A program made the position numbers and the translations under genes. Of a stretch of 14,369 nt of DNA, positions 5,169 through 14,040 are shown piece after piece. Position 1 is the stretch's first letter. Each line of letters opens with the position of its first letter. Source of the stretch: an uncultured Clostridia bacterium (GTDB taxonomy: Bacteria > Bacillota > Clostridia > Oscillospirales > Ruminococcaceae); assembly GCA_947381875.1 (NCBI GenBank), contig CANCXY010000059.1:1-14369 (forward strand). Reading direction: 5' to 3'. The notes under the pieces were generated by a model. The model was not told the origin of the DNA. It saw nothing but the letters and a program-made list of their open reading frames with translations, and did no database searches.

Positions 5169-6080
5169 ATGGAAATCCGGGTGCTTCGCTACTTCTTGGC
5201 GATTGCAAGAGAGGGCAATATTACAAATGCGGCAAATTTTCTGCATATCACACAGCCCACCCTTTCCAGGCAGATACACGATTTAGAGGATGAATTGGGC
5301 CAAAAGCTCTTTACCCGCGGCAGCCATACCATGACACTGACCGCCGAAGGGATGCTTTTGCGCAAGCGCGCCGAAGAAATTGTTTCGATGGTGGATAAAA
5401 CGGAAGCAGAATTTACTTCTATGGTGGAAACTGTTGGCGGGGATATTTATATCGGTGGCGGAGAGACGGACGCGATCAAATTCCTGGCGCGTGTTGCAAA
5501 AGAGCTGCACGATACCTACCCGGATATTCATTATCATCTTTACAGCGGGAACGCACAGGACGTGACGGAAAGGCTGGACAAAGGGCTTTTGGATTTTGGC
5601 GTTTTAGTTCAGCCCGCCGACATTTTCAAATATGATTACCTGAATATCCCATCAAAAGATACCTGGGGCGTTGTGATGAGAAAAGACAGCCCTTTGGCTG
5701 GAAAAGGAACCATCTGTAAAGAGGATCTGCTGCATGTCCCGCTTATATGCTCTCGCCAGGCTATTTTGCAGGAGCGGGGCAAAAATGAGTTTCTACAATG
5801 GTTTGGGGAAGATTTTGACAAGCTAAATATTGTAACGACCTTTAACCTTGTTTACAATGCGGCAATCATGGTCGACGCGGGACTTGGCTATGCGGTCACA
5901 ATAGACAAGATCGCCAATACTTCCGAAAACAGCAGTCTGTGTTTCCGGCCTCTTGAACCAAAATTGGAATCGGGATTAAATATTATCTGGAAAAAATATC
6001 AGGTGTTTTCCCCGGCTGCCGAGTTATTTCTGGAAAGGCTCAGGGAGCGTTTTATGATAGAAAAAGGCCAAGCCCCATAA
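5169..6080 (+). CDS. LysR-family transcriptional regulator
   Basis: This 303-residue protein has the family's usual length and layout. The N-terminal winged helix-turn-helix spans about 1-60, with the recognition region NITNAANFLHITQPTLSRQI and the ELGQKLFTR wing. A linker helix follows to about 88. The rest (about 90-300) is a periplasmic-binding-like effector domain (LysR_substrate), with typical GLLDFGVLV and MVDAGLGYAVTI segments. Such proteins act as tetramers and need a small effector, which cannot be named from sequence. The ATG at 5169 has AGGGGG 8 nt upstream and gives the canonical MEIRVLRYF start. It is divergent from the DUF362 lipoprotein gene and probably controls it and itself. 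Confidence 0.95.
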   Translation: MEIRVLRYFLAIAREGNITNAANFLHITQPTLSRQIHDLEDELGQKLFTRGSHTMTLTAEGMLLRKRAEEIVSMVDKTEAEFTSMVETVGGDIYIGGGETDAIKFLARVAKELHDTYPDIHYHLYSGNAQDVTERLDKGLLDFGVLVQPADIFKYDYLNIPSKDTWGVVMRKDSPLAGKGTICKEDLLHVPLICSRQAILQERGKNEFLQWFGEDFDKLNIVTTFNLVYNAAIMVDAGLGYAVTIDKIANTSENSSLCFRPLEPKLESGLNIIWKKYQVFSPAAELFLERLRERFMIEKGQAP

Positions 6081-6103
6081 TCATAGGGCTTGGCTTGGCC
6101 TTT
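6061..6103. terminator. bidirectional terminator shared by lysR and the ABC operon
   Basis: AAAGGCCAAGCC (6063-6074) pairs perfectly with GGCTTGGCCTTT (6092-6103). An alternative stem GCCAAGCCC/GGGCTTGGC (6067-6075 / 6086-6094) is possible. On the minus strand the stem is followed by a run of five U (A-tract 6061-6065), so it ends the ABC operon. It overlaps the last six lysR codons and the lysR stop lies in the loop. Confidence 0.75.
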
Positions 6104-6147
6104 GGCAATAAAGCAGCGCTCCTGCCCGGCTATTGGCAATATTCCCA

Positions 6148-6247
6148 TCATCCCGCTTTTGCCAGCGCGTCATCCGTTATGCAATAGACACCTGCCTGTT
6201 GCGGGATCATAGAGGATAGTAATCATACGGTACCCATCCTCATGGGC
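6148..6247 (-). pseudogene. decayed 3' end of an ABC ATPase gene behind the second binding-protein gene
   Basis: Directly after the stop of the binding-protein gene, the minus strand reads AHEDGYRMITILYDPA, which matches AHEDGYCVIIVTHDPA of the ATPase gene at 14041. After a deletion of about 11 nt that shifts the frame, the end TDDALAKAG-stop matches ADGVLAKAG-stop. Over the first 30 bases 26 agree with the intact gene. There is no start, Walker A or Walker B, so it cannot make an ATPase. It is a relic of a duplication or deletion in the cluster. Confidence 0.75.
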
Positions 6248-8434
6248 TTAATGGCCTTTAATATTCGCGTAAATGATGGCGCGCTCCTGGCCGAAAAACG
6301 GCGTTATCTCAAAGTTTTCGAGTTTTGCGTTATACACATAATAGTACAAACTGGAATACATGGGAATATCCGGCATCAGCTCGTTCCAGCGCTCAATGTA
6401 GGCCATCCACCATTGGTTATATTCCTCCTCGGTTTGCGCGTTGTACACCATTGCCATGGAGAGATAGTCCATGCCCAGTTTGCCGCCGGAGGCTTCCATC
6501 GCCGCTTCATATGTCAGTTTTTCGCCGGACGGGTCGTAGGGGAACGCGGCGTCATATTCATCATACAACCGATTGGATGAATACTCCGCATACGCGGGAT
6601 CGCGCGACCACTGGAAGGAAGCGTCATACATGGAATCGGGCCACTCTACAGCCAAGTTGAACAGGTTGTACGTCGGTACGCCCTCATAGCCCCGCGCTTC
6701 ATCGCGGTATATATGGCCCTGCAGCATGTTCTCGCCGCAGACGGTAGCACGGATCGCCATGCCTGCGGCGGCAACATCCGGGCTGCCCGCCATCATAAAG
6801 GCAAGCAGATCGCTGACGGGGTTCTGTTCGGTGCCGAGCCAGCTGAGAGCCAGCGGCAGATAGTATTCGCCGCCCACCTGAACAGTCTGATAGGTGACGC
6901 CGCCAAGATTCGCGGCAACAGCATAAGTTTTGTTTACGCCGTCCAGCACACTGGCTTCTTCCTCCGTCAGCTTCTTATAGCGCACGGCGTCGACGCCCTC
7001 CGCTCCTTCCTCATACGGCTCGCCTTTGGAATTGTAGATCCAGCCGCCGTCCTCCAACAGCTTCCTCGCGGTATCGGGCGCATAGCCGTAATGCGTCAGG
7101 TCGATGTCGTCCTGCACAGCCCGCCACATGGCGGAATCGGGGCTGTAGGGGGCGTCCATCACCACGCCATAGCCGTCCAGAAATTCCTGGCAGAACGCTT
7201 CGCGGTCCAGCAGGTGCGCCAGCGCCTGACGCACTTCCGGGAACATCGTGGGGCCGAAATCGCATACAAATTCCAGCTTGCCGTACCCGGCGCGCTGATA
7301 GTGCCCCTCGGCGAAATGTTCGCCGTCTACAAGCGCCAGCGCGGCATTGATCTTGCTGCCGGTCACTGCGGGCAGCACGTCCACGCCGCCCCTTTGCAGC
7401 TGTTCTAACCGTGTCCCATCCAGAACTTCCTTTTCGTCCACAATGTGGACATACACAACTGTCTCGATCGAGGGGACCTGGCCCTCGAAATTGCCTTTAT
7501 AGGCGGGGTTGATCTGCATTGTCACCTGAAAGGAGTCCTTATCCCATTCGGTGATCTGATAGGGGCTGCTGAACGGGAATTTCGTGGTGTCGTAGCAGCT
7601 GGCATTTATGGTCTGCGCCGCGTTGAAAGACGTGCCGGTTTTTTCATAGAACGTGTCTGAGAGATAGCAGCCCTCGCCGTCGTCCATGATGTCGACGCCC
7701 TCACCCAGCCACATGGCGGGCACGTCGGGCTGCAGGGAGGCATAGGTGTACGCGAAGTAGTAGGGGTAGAGATCGCTGGAAACCGTCAGCTCATAGGTGT
7801 AATCGTCGATCATGCGCACGCCGGAAAAAACTTTGCTGGCTGTCACGCCGTCCACGGCCTCGCCGCCGTTATCACCCACATAGGCATGGTAAGCATCAAA
7901 GCCCGCAAAGTTTTTGCCCGCCTGACCGGAAGCGCCCGCTTCTTCGGCTGCCTGTGTGGAAAATGCCATCAGGCGCACAAGGTAATCCTTCACCGTGATG
8001 GGGGTACCGTCGCTGTAGGTTAGGTCATGATTGATTTCCACGCGGATTGTCGCGGTGCCGTCCGCGTTTTCCGTCAGGGCATGATCCTTTACAACAGTGG
8101 TGTTCCATCGGTAAACGCCGTTCTGGTCGGTCTCCATCACGGCGTAACCAGCCGTTAAGTACCAGATGCCCAAATCGGCTGTACTGGCGCGGCCGCCCAA
8201 ACCCGGATAACGGAACGCGCCGTGGAACACGTTGTAATCGCCTAAAATAATGCTGTTTTCGCTGTTTTCTGTCTCCGCTGTCCCGGACGCGGCAGACAAG
8301 CCGGAGCCGATGCCGCCCGCGGCACCGCCGGAACTGACCGTATCTGCGGCGCTGCCGGACGATGTACCGCCGCCGCAGGCCGTCAGCGACAGCAGCAGGG
8401 CAGCCGCCAATACAAATGACAAGAATTTTTTCAT
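6248..8434 (-). CDS. family-5 solute-binding lipoprotein of an FtsX-type ABC operon (paralogue 1)
   Basis: This 728-residue protein has a lipoprotein signal (1-19, lipobox LTAC, Cys20), a Gly/Ser/Ala/Thr-rich tether (about 21-60) and an SBP_bac_5 (OppA/DppA-like) domain to the end. Family marks are LTYSDGTPITVKDYL (138-152), NPAYKGNFEGQVPSIETVVY (309-328), VRQALAHLLDREAF (401-414) and DTARKLLEDGGW (454-465). It is about 150-200 residues longer than a usual OppA. It should bind a peptide or similar ligand outside the membrane. The ATG at 8434 begins the signal peptide and has AAGGAGG 11 nt upstream; a longer frame to 8479 lacks support. It is the last gene of the operon, 57 nt after the permease stop, and is by eye about three quarters identical to the protein at 11813-14020. 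Confidence 0.92.
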   Translation of the reverse strand: MKKFLSFVLAAALLLSLTACGGGTSSGSAADTVSSGGAAGGIGSGLSAASGTAETENSENSIILGDYNVFHGAFRYPGLGGRASTADLGIWYLTAGYAVMETDQNGVYRWNTTVVKDHALTENADGTATIRVEINHDLTYSDGTPITVKDYLVRLMAFSTQAAEEAGASGQAGKNFAGFDAYHAYVGDNGGEAVDGVTASKVFSGVRMIDDYTYELTVSSDLYPYYFAYTYASLQPDVPAMWLGEGVDIMDDGEGCYLSDTFYEKTGTSFNAAQTINASCYDTTKFPFSSPYQITEWDKDSFQVTMQINPAYKGNFEGQVPSIETVVYVHIVDEKEVLDGTRLEQLQRGGVDVLPAVTGSKINAALALVDGEHFAEGHYQRAGYGKLEFVCDFGPTMFPEVRQALAHLLDREAFCQEFLDGYGVVMDAPYSPDSAMWRAVQDDIDLTHYGYAPDTARKLLEDGGWIYNSKGEPYEEGAEGVDAVRYKKLTEEEASVLDGVNKTYAVAANLGGVTYQTVQVGGEYYLPLALSWLGTEQNPVSDLLAFMMAGSPDVAAAGMAIRATVCGENMLQGHIYRDEARGYEGVPTYNLFNLAVEWPDSMYDASFQWSRDPAYAEYSSNRLYDEYDAAFPYDPSGEKLTYEAAMEASGGKLGMDYLSMAMVYNAQTEEEYNQWWMAYIERWNELMPDIPMYSSLYYYVYNAKLENFEITPFFGQERAIIYANIKGH

Positions 8435-8453
8435 GTTCGCTGTCCCCTCCTTG

Positions 8454-8478
8454 TGCCCCCACCCAAAGGGAGAGGGCA
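8454..8478 (-). other. intercistronic hairpin between permease and binding-protein genes
   Basis: An 11-position stem (arms 8454-8464 and 8468-8478, one mismatch and one G-U in the RNA, loop UUU) sits in the 57-nt gap just before the ribosome site of the binding-protein gene. There is no U-tract after it, so it is not a standard terminator. Such hairpins can stabilise the downstream part of an ABC mRNA and raise binding-protein output over permease; that role is inferred. Confidence 0.5.
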
Positions 8479-8491
8479 ATGCTGTTTTATA

Positions 8492-11400
8492 TCATTCCTT
8501 CACTTGCAGCAGTTCCAGCGGCGGGCGGTTTGTCACGGTGACAGCCCCCGCCGTGGAACCCGCGACGGCACAGAGCAGATACGCCCCCGCGCATAAGGCC
8601 GACATACCGAAAACTGCTAAGGCCAAACCTATGCTGCCAGCCCACACCAGCGCCGCCGCAAGGCCAATCAACAGCCCCGCCAGCGCCACAAAGACGATTT
8701 GCAGCACAAGGATGATCCGGCTCCTTAGTTTTGTTGTGCCCAAAACACGCATAATAGCCGCCTCGCACGCCTCGGTAAGGATCATCAGTGCCGACACCCC
8801 CGCCGCGGCCAACAGGCTCAACGCCAGTGCCACGGGGTACAACATTTCCATAAGGCGGATACTGTCATTCAGCGGCTCTACCGCCTGCGTCAGTTCTTCA
8901 TCCCATATCATGGGGCGCAGCGGGAGAAGCCCGGCGTTCAGAGCCTCTAAAATCTCCTCTACTGCTGCCCGCACGGTGTCAAGGTCCCGGTTCCATGCCG
9001 GGTTTAGGGCGAAACGAGCGGTGCTGTAAGCCGTGTGATTTTGCATTACGGTGTCCATCACGCTTGCCGGGGCCAGCAGGCAGGGGCGGCCATCGCCGGA
9101 GCTGCCGAGCGTCAGCGTCCCGGTGTATGTCCCGGCCACTTCAAAAGCGTATACTTTGGATGATACAATGTCCTCCCGCAAGATGTCCAGCGCAACGCGC
9201 CCGCCTGCGGGGATATTCATGGCTTCGTACAGGTATGAGGGCATAAGGACCGGCAGCGTGTCACTGCCTGACCAGTCCTTTGCAAACATTTCCGCGCCCC
9301 ATCCGTCGCGGTACGCAATTTCTATCTCGTGCCCGCTGCCAGTGGACAGGAAACAGTCAGGAGCATCAAAAGAGATCATCCGGGCCGCTGCCCCGCCGGA
9401 GTTCCAGACGGTGCCTCCGTCATCTGTGATGGAAGCGCCATCCTCCAATATCTCCATGCGCATCACGGCGCACTGCCCTTCCAGATAAACGTCCCGGGCA
9501 AACCCGGTATCGCTGATGGCGTCAACCGTCTTTTGCGCGGCAAAGCCGCCGCCCGCCACATAATCCGTTGGGTTTTTGGGCATCAGGCTCATTTCTACAG
9601 AAACAGTGTTGAACAATTCATCTACGCGCGCGTTACTTTGGATAATGGACACACGAATCGCCGCCAGCCCTACCGTAAACAGTGCGGCCAATAAAAACAC
9701 AAGCGCGCTTTTTGCCTTGGAACGCCGAATATAGCAGCCGACAAACCGCAGCGTGTGGGCAATGCCGGACGCGCTTTTTTGAGACGGCAGCGGAACGGCA
9801 GAAAATGTTCCTGTTTCACTCACGGGGGCGGCCACAGCGCCCGCCACTTTGGGCATTGCGTCCAGCGCTGCCATTTGTGCCGTTTTATCCTCTTTCTGTT
9901 TCACTTGAACATTGCCCTGCAGCAGTTCCAGCGCGGGCTTACGGGACAAGTACACCATCCCGCCTATCGCCAGGATAAACACCAGCAGGAACACACCCCC
10001 GAAAATTACGGCAAGCCAATAGCGGGGCAGGGCGATTTCGGCAGCGCCCTCGCCGTAGGCGCTAAGGGACGCTAAGGTCTTCGCTCCGCGGTTCAGCGCA
10101 TATTGCCAGCCAAGCACAGCGCCAAACGCTGTCCCCACTAAGCCAATCATTGCCAGAGGGAACGCACCCTGCCGGACACACGCACCCGCCGGGACACCTA
10201 ACGCGCGGGCGATCGCCACATCGCGCCGCCGGGCACGGAAATAGAAAAACGCAACCACGCACAGCGCTGTCAGCAATATCAAAGCGAACAGTATCAGGTT
10301 ATACAGGGACGATTGCCGCATGGGGCGCACGGCTGTCTGAAAATCATCCCATCCGTTGTCCCACATCTTCACTTGCAGCGACATTTCCGCCAGAGCGTCG
10401 CGGGTGTCGGCTATAAATTCCTCTGTTACATTCGGTGAAGTCAGCGCAAAGCGCAAAAGGTCTGCATCAAGCCACGGGTCAAAAGAATGGAAATTTTCAG
10501 GCACAGCAGAATCGGGAATATAGATGATGTTGCGGCGCACATGGAATCCCTGATCGTCGGGGCGCACATTGTTATAGGTCCCCACGATTTGAAAGGTTTC
10601 CATCGCTGTTTCATAATCTTTCATGAAGGGGAACAGGATATAGCCCCACTGGTAGTCCTCCGCAGAAATATCCCGCAGCTTCAGCGTGATGGTGTCCCCG
10701 ACGGACAAACCCCGCAGCTTTGCCATCTCGTCGTGGATCATGCATACCCTGTTCTGCCCGCTGTCGTCCTCATGGGTCAGCCAGCGCCCGTCCACCAGAT
10801 ATATCCCTCTATCTGGCCGGATCTCCTCCATGGTATCCATGTCCTTCGTCGTAAGCACCTGCAGCGCACTCTGTTCCTCACGGCATATCCTGAGTTCTTC
10901 CTCAACGCCTGCCAGCGCCGGGTCGCCCCAGTCAATTTCCCCATCCTCCGGGACGGCATAAAACAGCGGGGCACCCTCCGCAAGCGGGACTGCGGTAAAT
11001 TGATCCCCTGGTTTTGTATTCTCCCACTTCTGCCAAGGCTCATCGGGATCGGGATTTTTCACCGTGGGCTTCTCAATCACAATATCTCCGTCTGGCCGAT
11101 ATGTATAATAGACGCTCCCGCAGACCAGATACTGCTTTCCAACCGTCAGCGTCTCTAAAACGTCCCGCACATTCTTCTGAAGGATACGGACCCTGACGAT
11201 CTGCCCTTCCCACACAAGCTCCGGCGCACCGGCCATGGATTGCTCCTGCCGAAAATAGCAGGACACATCCCAATCCCCGTCAATGTTGGAGGCATAGGGC
11301 CTCCCGTCCGAGTACCCCCTCACCTCGCTGATACCCAGCAGGGTCCCCGTAAAATAGTAGTGTCCATTTTTGCATTTTACCGAAGAACCGACCCCATGCA

Positions 11401-11716
11401 CATCCGCGTTATACATATCCTGCAACACGACGGACAGCCACTGCGTCCAGTTTGTATGCGCCACTCGCGGGTCATTTTCCAAAAATTGTTTTGCTTCGTC
11501 AAAGGAGGCATTGTCCGGGTTTCGCGAGCCGCCCAGCCAGGAAATTTCCCCGGCTGACTTATAATAGCCGCCGAGGCGGTCGATCTCCTGGTTTACGAGC
11601 AGATACTCCGCCGCCCGCGCCGTGAACGCGAAGGTTATCAGCACGATGAGGAGCAGGAGAAGTGCCGTGCGTATGGGCTGACGGCGTGTGGAACGCAAAA
11701 AGATGTTGTTTTTCAA
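8492..11716 (-). CDS. FtsX/MacB-type ABC transporter permease, two ABC3_permease modules
   Basis: This 1074-residue membrane protein has eight predicted helices in two modules of four: 17-36, then 472-494, 518-540 and 567-590; and 669-690, then 957-980, about 1003-1028 and 1032-1055. In each module a large extracellular domain follows the first helix (about 37-470 and 691-955). Each module ends in a similar motif, KPALELLQ (593-600) and RPPLELLQ (1064-1071). ARALGVP and MRVLGTT correspond to the FtsX coupling regions. Such permeases work with LolD/MacB ATPases by mechanotransmission instead of forming a classical import channel. The start is TTG at 11716, with AAGGAGG 10 nt upstream and the usual MKNNIFLRSTRRQPIRT opening of FtsX proteins. 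It lies between two family-5 binding-protein genes, which is unusual for this permease class. Confidence 0.93.
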   Translation of the reverse strand: MKNNIFLRSTRRQPIRTALLLLLIVLITFAFTARAAEYLLVNQEIDRLGGYYKSAGEISWLGGSRNPDNASFDEAKQFLENDPRVAHTNWTQWLSVVLQDMYNADVHGVGSSVKCKNGHYYFTGTLLGISEVRGYSDGRPYASNIDGDWDVSCYFRQEQSMAGAPELVWEGQIVRVRILQKNVRDVLETLTVGKQYLVCGSVYYTYRPDGDIVIEKPTVKNPDPDEPWQKWENTKPGDQFTAVPLAEGAPLFYAVPEDGEIDWGDPALAGVEEELRICREEQSALQVLTTKDMDTMEEIRPDRGIYLVDGRWLTHEDDSGQNRVCMIHDEMAKLRGLSVGDTITLKLRDISAEDYQWGYILFPFMKDYETAMETFQIVGTYNNVRPDDQGFHVRRNIIYIPDSAVPENFHSFDPWLDADLLRFALTSPNVTEEFIADTRDALAEMSLQVKMWDNGWDDFQTAVRPMRQSSLYNLILFALILLTALCVVAFFYFRARRRDVAIARALGVPAGACVRQGAFPLAMIGLVGTAFGAVLGWQYALNRGAKTLASLSAYGEGAAEIALPRYWLAVIFGGVFLLVFILAIGGMVYLSRKPALELLQGNVQVKQKEDKTAQMAALDAMPKVAGAVAAPVSETGTFSAVPLPSQKSASGIAHTLRFVGCYIRRSKAKSALVFLLAALFTVGLAAIRVSIIQSNARVDELFNTVSVEMSLMPKNPTDYVAGGGFAAQKTVDAISDTGFARDVYLEGQCAVMRMEILEDGASITDDGGTVWNSGGAAARMISFDAPDCFLSTGSGHEIEIAYRDGWGAEMFAKDWSGSDTLPVLMPSYLYEAMNIPAGGRVALDILREDIVSSKVYAFEVAGTYTGTLTLGSSGDGRPCLLAPASVMDTVMQNHTAYSTARFALNPAWNRDLDTVRAAVEEILEALNAGLLPLRPMIWDEELTQAVEPLNDSIRLMEMLYPVALALSLLAAAGVSALMILTEACEAAIMRVLGTTKLRSRIILVLQIVFVALAGLLIGLAAALVWAGSIGLALAVFGMSALCAGAYLLCAVAGSTAGAVTVTNRPPLELLQVKE

Positions 11717-11734
11717 AACGATTCCTCCTCCTTA

Positions 11735-11812
11735 GTAATCGTATCCATCCTGCAAACAGTAGATAGTGTGCAGTGATTCTCCTGTACTCATCCAGTACCT
11801 GTCTTCACAAGC
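11735..11812 (-). pseudogene. more decayed ATPase-gene relic behind the first binding-protein gene
   Basis: After the stop of the binding-protein gene the minus strand aligns with the 3' part of the ATPase gene: 23 of the first 32 bases agree (the AGCTC-ATGAAGA-GGTACTG stretch). It also aligns with the relic at 6148-6247, including a shared TCTA-TG...GGATG block near the end. It occupies most of the 96-nt gap before the permease gene and has no open frame. No clear promoter or terminator is seen in this gap. Confidence 0.55.
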
Positions 11813-14020
11813 TCAATAGCCTTTTATATTCGCGTAAAGGATGGCGCGCTCCTGGCCGAAGAACGGCGTCAACGTAAAGTTCTCCAATTTCGCATTGTAC
11901 ACAGTATAGTACAGATTGGAACACAAAGGGATATCCGGCATCAGCTCGTTCCAGCGCTCGATATAGGCCGTCCACCACTGGTTGTATTCCTCCTCGGTGC
12001 GGGCATTGCACACCATCGCCATGGAGAGGTAATCCGTGCCTAACTTGCCGCCGGAAGCCTCCATAGCCTCCTCATACGTCAACTTCTCACCCGACGGGTC
12101 ATAGGGGAACGCGGCGTCATATTCGTCATACAGCCTGTTGGAGGAATACACCTCATATGCGGGGTCCCGCGACCACTGGTAGGAAACGTCATACACGGAA
12201 TCCGGCCATTCCATGACGAGGTTGAACAGATTGTGCGTCGGCACACCCTCATAGTCCATGGATTCATCGCGGTAGATGTGGCCCCGCAGGGTTCGGGGGT
12301 CGGTGGTCGTGGCACGGATGACCATGCCCACGGCGGCAGCGTCCGGGTTATTTGCCATTGTGAGCGTGAGCAAATCGGTTACAGCGCTTTGTTCGGTGCC
12401 AAGCCAGTTGATAACCAGCGGCATATAGTACGCGCCGCCAATCTGCACTGTCTGGTAGATGATGCCGTCTGTGTTTGCAGCAGATGTATAGGCCTTATTG
12501 ATGCCGTCCAGCACATTGGCTTCTTGTTCCGTCAGCTTCTTATAGCGCACGGCGTCCACGCCCTCGCCGCCTTCCTCATACGGTTCGCCTCTGGAATTGT
12601 AAATCCAGCCGCCGTCCTCCAACAGCTTTTTTGCTGTATCGGGCGAATAGGAATAATGCGTCAAATGGATGTCGTCCTGCACAGCCTGCCACATGGCGGA
12701 GTCGGGACTGTAGGGGGCGTCCATCACCACGCCATAGCCGTTCAGGAAAGTCTCGCAGAACTCGTCGCGCTTTAACAGGTACGCCAGCGCCCTGCGCACT
12801 TCCGGGAACATCGCGGGGCCAAAATCGCACGCAAATTCTAACTTGCCATACCCGGCGCGCTGGTACTGCCCCACGGCGAAGCGCCCGCCGTCCGCAAGCG
12901 CCAGCGCCTCATCAATTTTGTCGCCGGACACGACGGGCAGCACATCCACGCCGCCCCGCTGCAACTGTTCTAACTGTGTCCCTTCCGTAACAGTCACCCC
13001 GGTTACGATGCGGACAAACACAATGGTCTCAATGGATGGAACCTGCCCCTCAAAATTGCCCTTGTAGGCGGGGTTGATGCGCATTGTGACCCGAAAGGTG
13101 TCTCTGTCCCATTCGGTAATCCTATAGGGGCCGCTGTACGGGAAGTGGGTTGTGTCGTAGCAGTTGGCAGTTATGGTTTTCGCTATCTGGAAGGCGCCGC
13201 CCGTCTTTTCGTAGAACGCGTCCGAGAGATAGCAGCCCGCGCCGTCGTCGAGGATGTCCACGCCCTCGCCCAGCCACATGGCGGGCACATCGGGCTGCAG
13301 GCAGGCGTAGACCTCCGCGAAATAGTCCGGGTAGAATTCGGCGGAAATCGTCAATTCATAGGTATAGTCGTCGAGCATGCGCACGCCGGAAAAAAACTTG
13401 CTGGCCGTCACGCCGTCCACGTCCTCGCCGCCGTTATCGCCCACATAGGCGTGATAAGCATCGAAGCCCGCCAGCCGCCGCCCCTCCTGCCCCGAAGCGC
13501 CCGCCTCCGCAGCTGCCTCGGTGGAAAACGCCAGCAGGCGCGCGAGATAATCCTTCACCGTGATGGGGGTGCCGTCGCTGTAGGTGAGTTCATGGCTGAT
13601 TTCCACACGCAGGGCAGCAGTGCCGTCTGTGTTCTCCGTCAGGGAATGGCCCTTCACGGCGACAGCGTTCCATTGGTAAACACCGTTCCGGTCGCTCTCC
13701 ATCACGGCATAGCCGGTCGTCAGGTTCCAGACGGCTATGTCGGCTGTACTCATGTAGCTGCTTAAACCCGGATAGCGGAACTCGCCGACGAGCATATCGA
13801 TGTCACCGAGGATAATTTTGTTTTCATCGTTTTCTGTCTCAGCTGGTTCGGACGCGGAGGCTGGGCCGGAACCCGTTCCGCCTGCAGCACCGCTGGAACG
13901 GGTGGTGTCCGCGGCACTGCCGAAATCGGATATGCTTTCACCGCTGGACGATGTATCGCCGCAGGCCGCCAGCGACAGCAGTATGACAGCCGCCAGTGCC
14001 AATGTCAGAAACTTTTTCAT
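11813..14020 (-). CDS. family-5 solute-binding lipoprotein of an FtsX-type ABC operon (paralogue 2)
   Basis: This 735-residue lipoprotein has a signal peptide (1-19, lipobox LAAC, Cys20), a Ser/Gly/Thr/Glu-rich tether to about 67 and an SBP_bac_5 domain, with LTYSDGTPITVKDYL, INPAYKGNFEGQVPSIET and DTAKKLLEDGGW segments as in its paralogue. Ligand class (peptide-like) is inferred from the family. AAGGAGG lies 12 nt before the ATG, and the ATPase stop is only 20 nt upstream, so the two are translated from one mRNA. Differences from paralogue 1 concentrate in the tether, in the segment after NFEGQVPSIET, and around GTEQSAVTDLL to TTTDPRTLR. The C-terminal 120 residues are nearly the same. Different ligand preference is possible but unproven. 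Confidence 0.92.
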   Translation of the reverse strand: MKKFLTLALAAVILLSLAACGDTSSSGESISDFGSAADTTRSSGAAGGTGSGPASASEPAETENDENKIILGDIDMLVGEFRYPGLSSYMSTADIAVWNLTTGYAVMESDRNGVYQWNAVAVKGHSLTENTDGTAALRVEISHELTYSDGTPITVKDYLARLLAFSTEAAAEAGASGQEGRRLAGFDAYHAYVGDNGGEDVDGVTASKFFSGVRMLDDYTYELTISAEFYPDYFAEVYACLQPDVPAMWLGEGVDILDDGAGCYLSDAFYEKTGGAFQIAKTITANCYDTTHFPYSGPYRITEWDRDTFRVTMRINPAYKGNFEGQVPSIETIVFVRIVTGVTVTEGTQLEQLQRGGVDVLPVVSGDKIDEALALADGGRFAVGQYQRAGYGKLEFACDFGPAMFPEVRRALAYLLKRDEFCETFLNGYGVVMDAPYSPDSAMWQAVQDDIHLTHYSYSPDTAKKLLEDGGWIYNSRGEPYEEGGEGVDAVRYKKLTEQEANVLDGINKAYTSAANTDGIIYQTVQIGGAYYMPLVINWLGTEQSAVTDLLTLTMANNPDAAAVGMVIRATTTDPRTLRGHIYRDESMDYEGVPTHNLFNLVMEWPDSVYDVSYQWSRDPAYEVYSSNRLYDEYDAAFPYDPSGEKLTYEEAMEASGGKLGTDYLSMAMVCNARTEEEYNQWWTAYIERWNELMPDIPLCSNLYYTVYNAKLENFTLTPFFGQERAILYANIKGY

Positions 14021-14040
14021 TGTCCGCTGTTTCCTCCTTT

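Noticed and set aside
4073..5293. 406-codon plus-strand frame opposite the DUF362 gene
   Set aside because: It runs through the lipoprotein gene, both promoters and the start of lysR, has no ribosome site and resembles no family. The opposite strand is a clear DUF362 lipoprotein.
7011..7408. Frames inside the binding-protein and permease genes on either strand (similar ones at 10487-11158, 12233-12775 and 13145-13765)
   Set aside because: They are out-of-frame shadows of long, domain-supported genes and recur at matching places in the two paralogues only because the DNA is duplicated.
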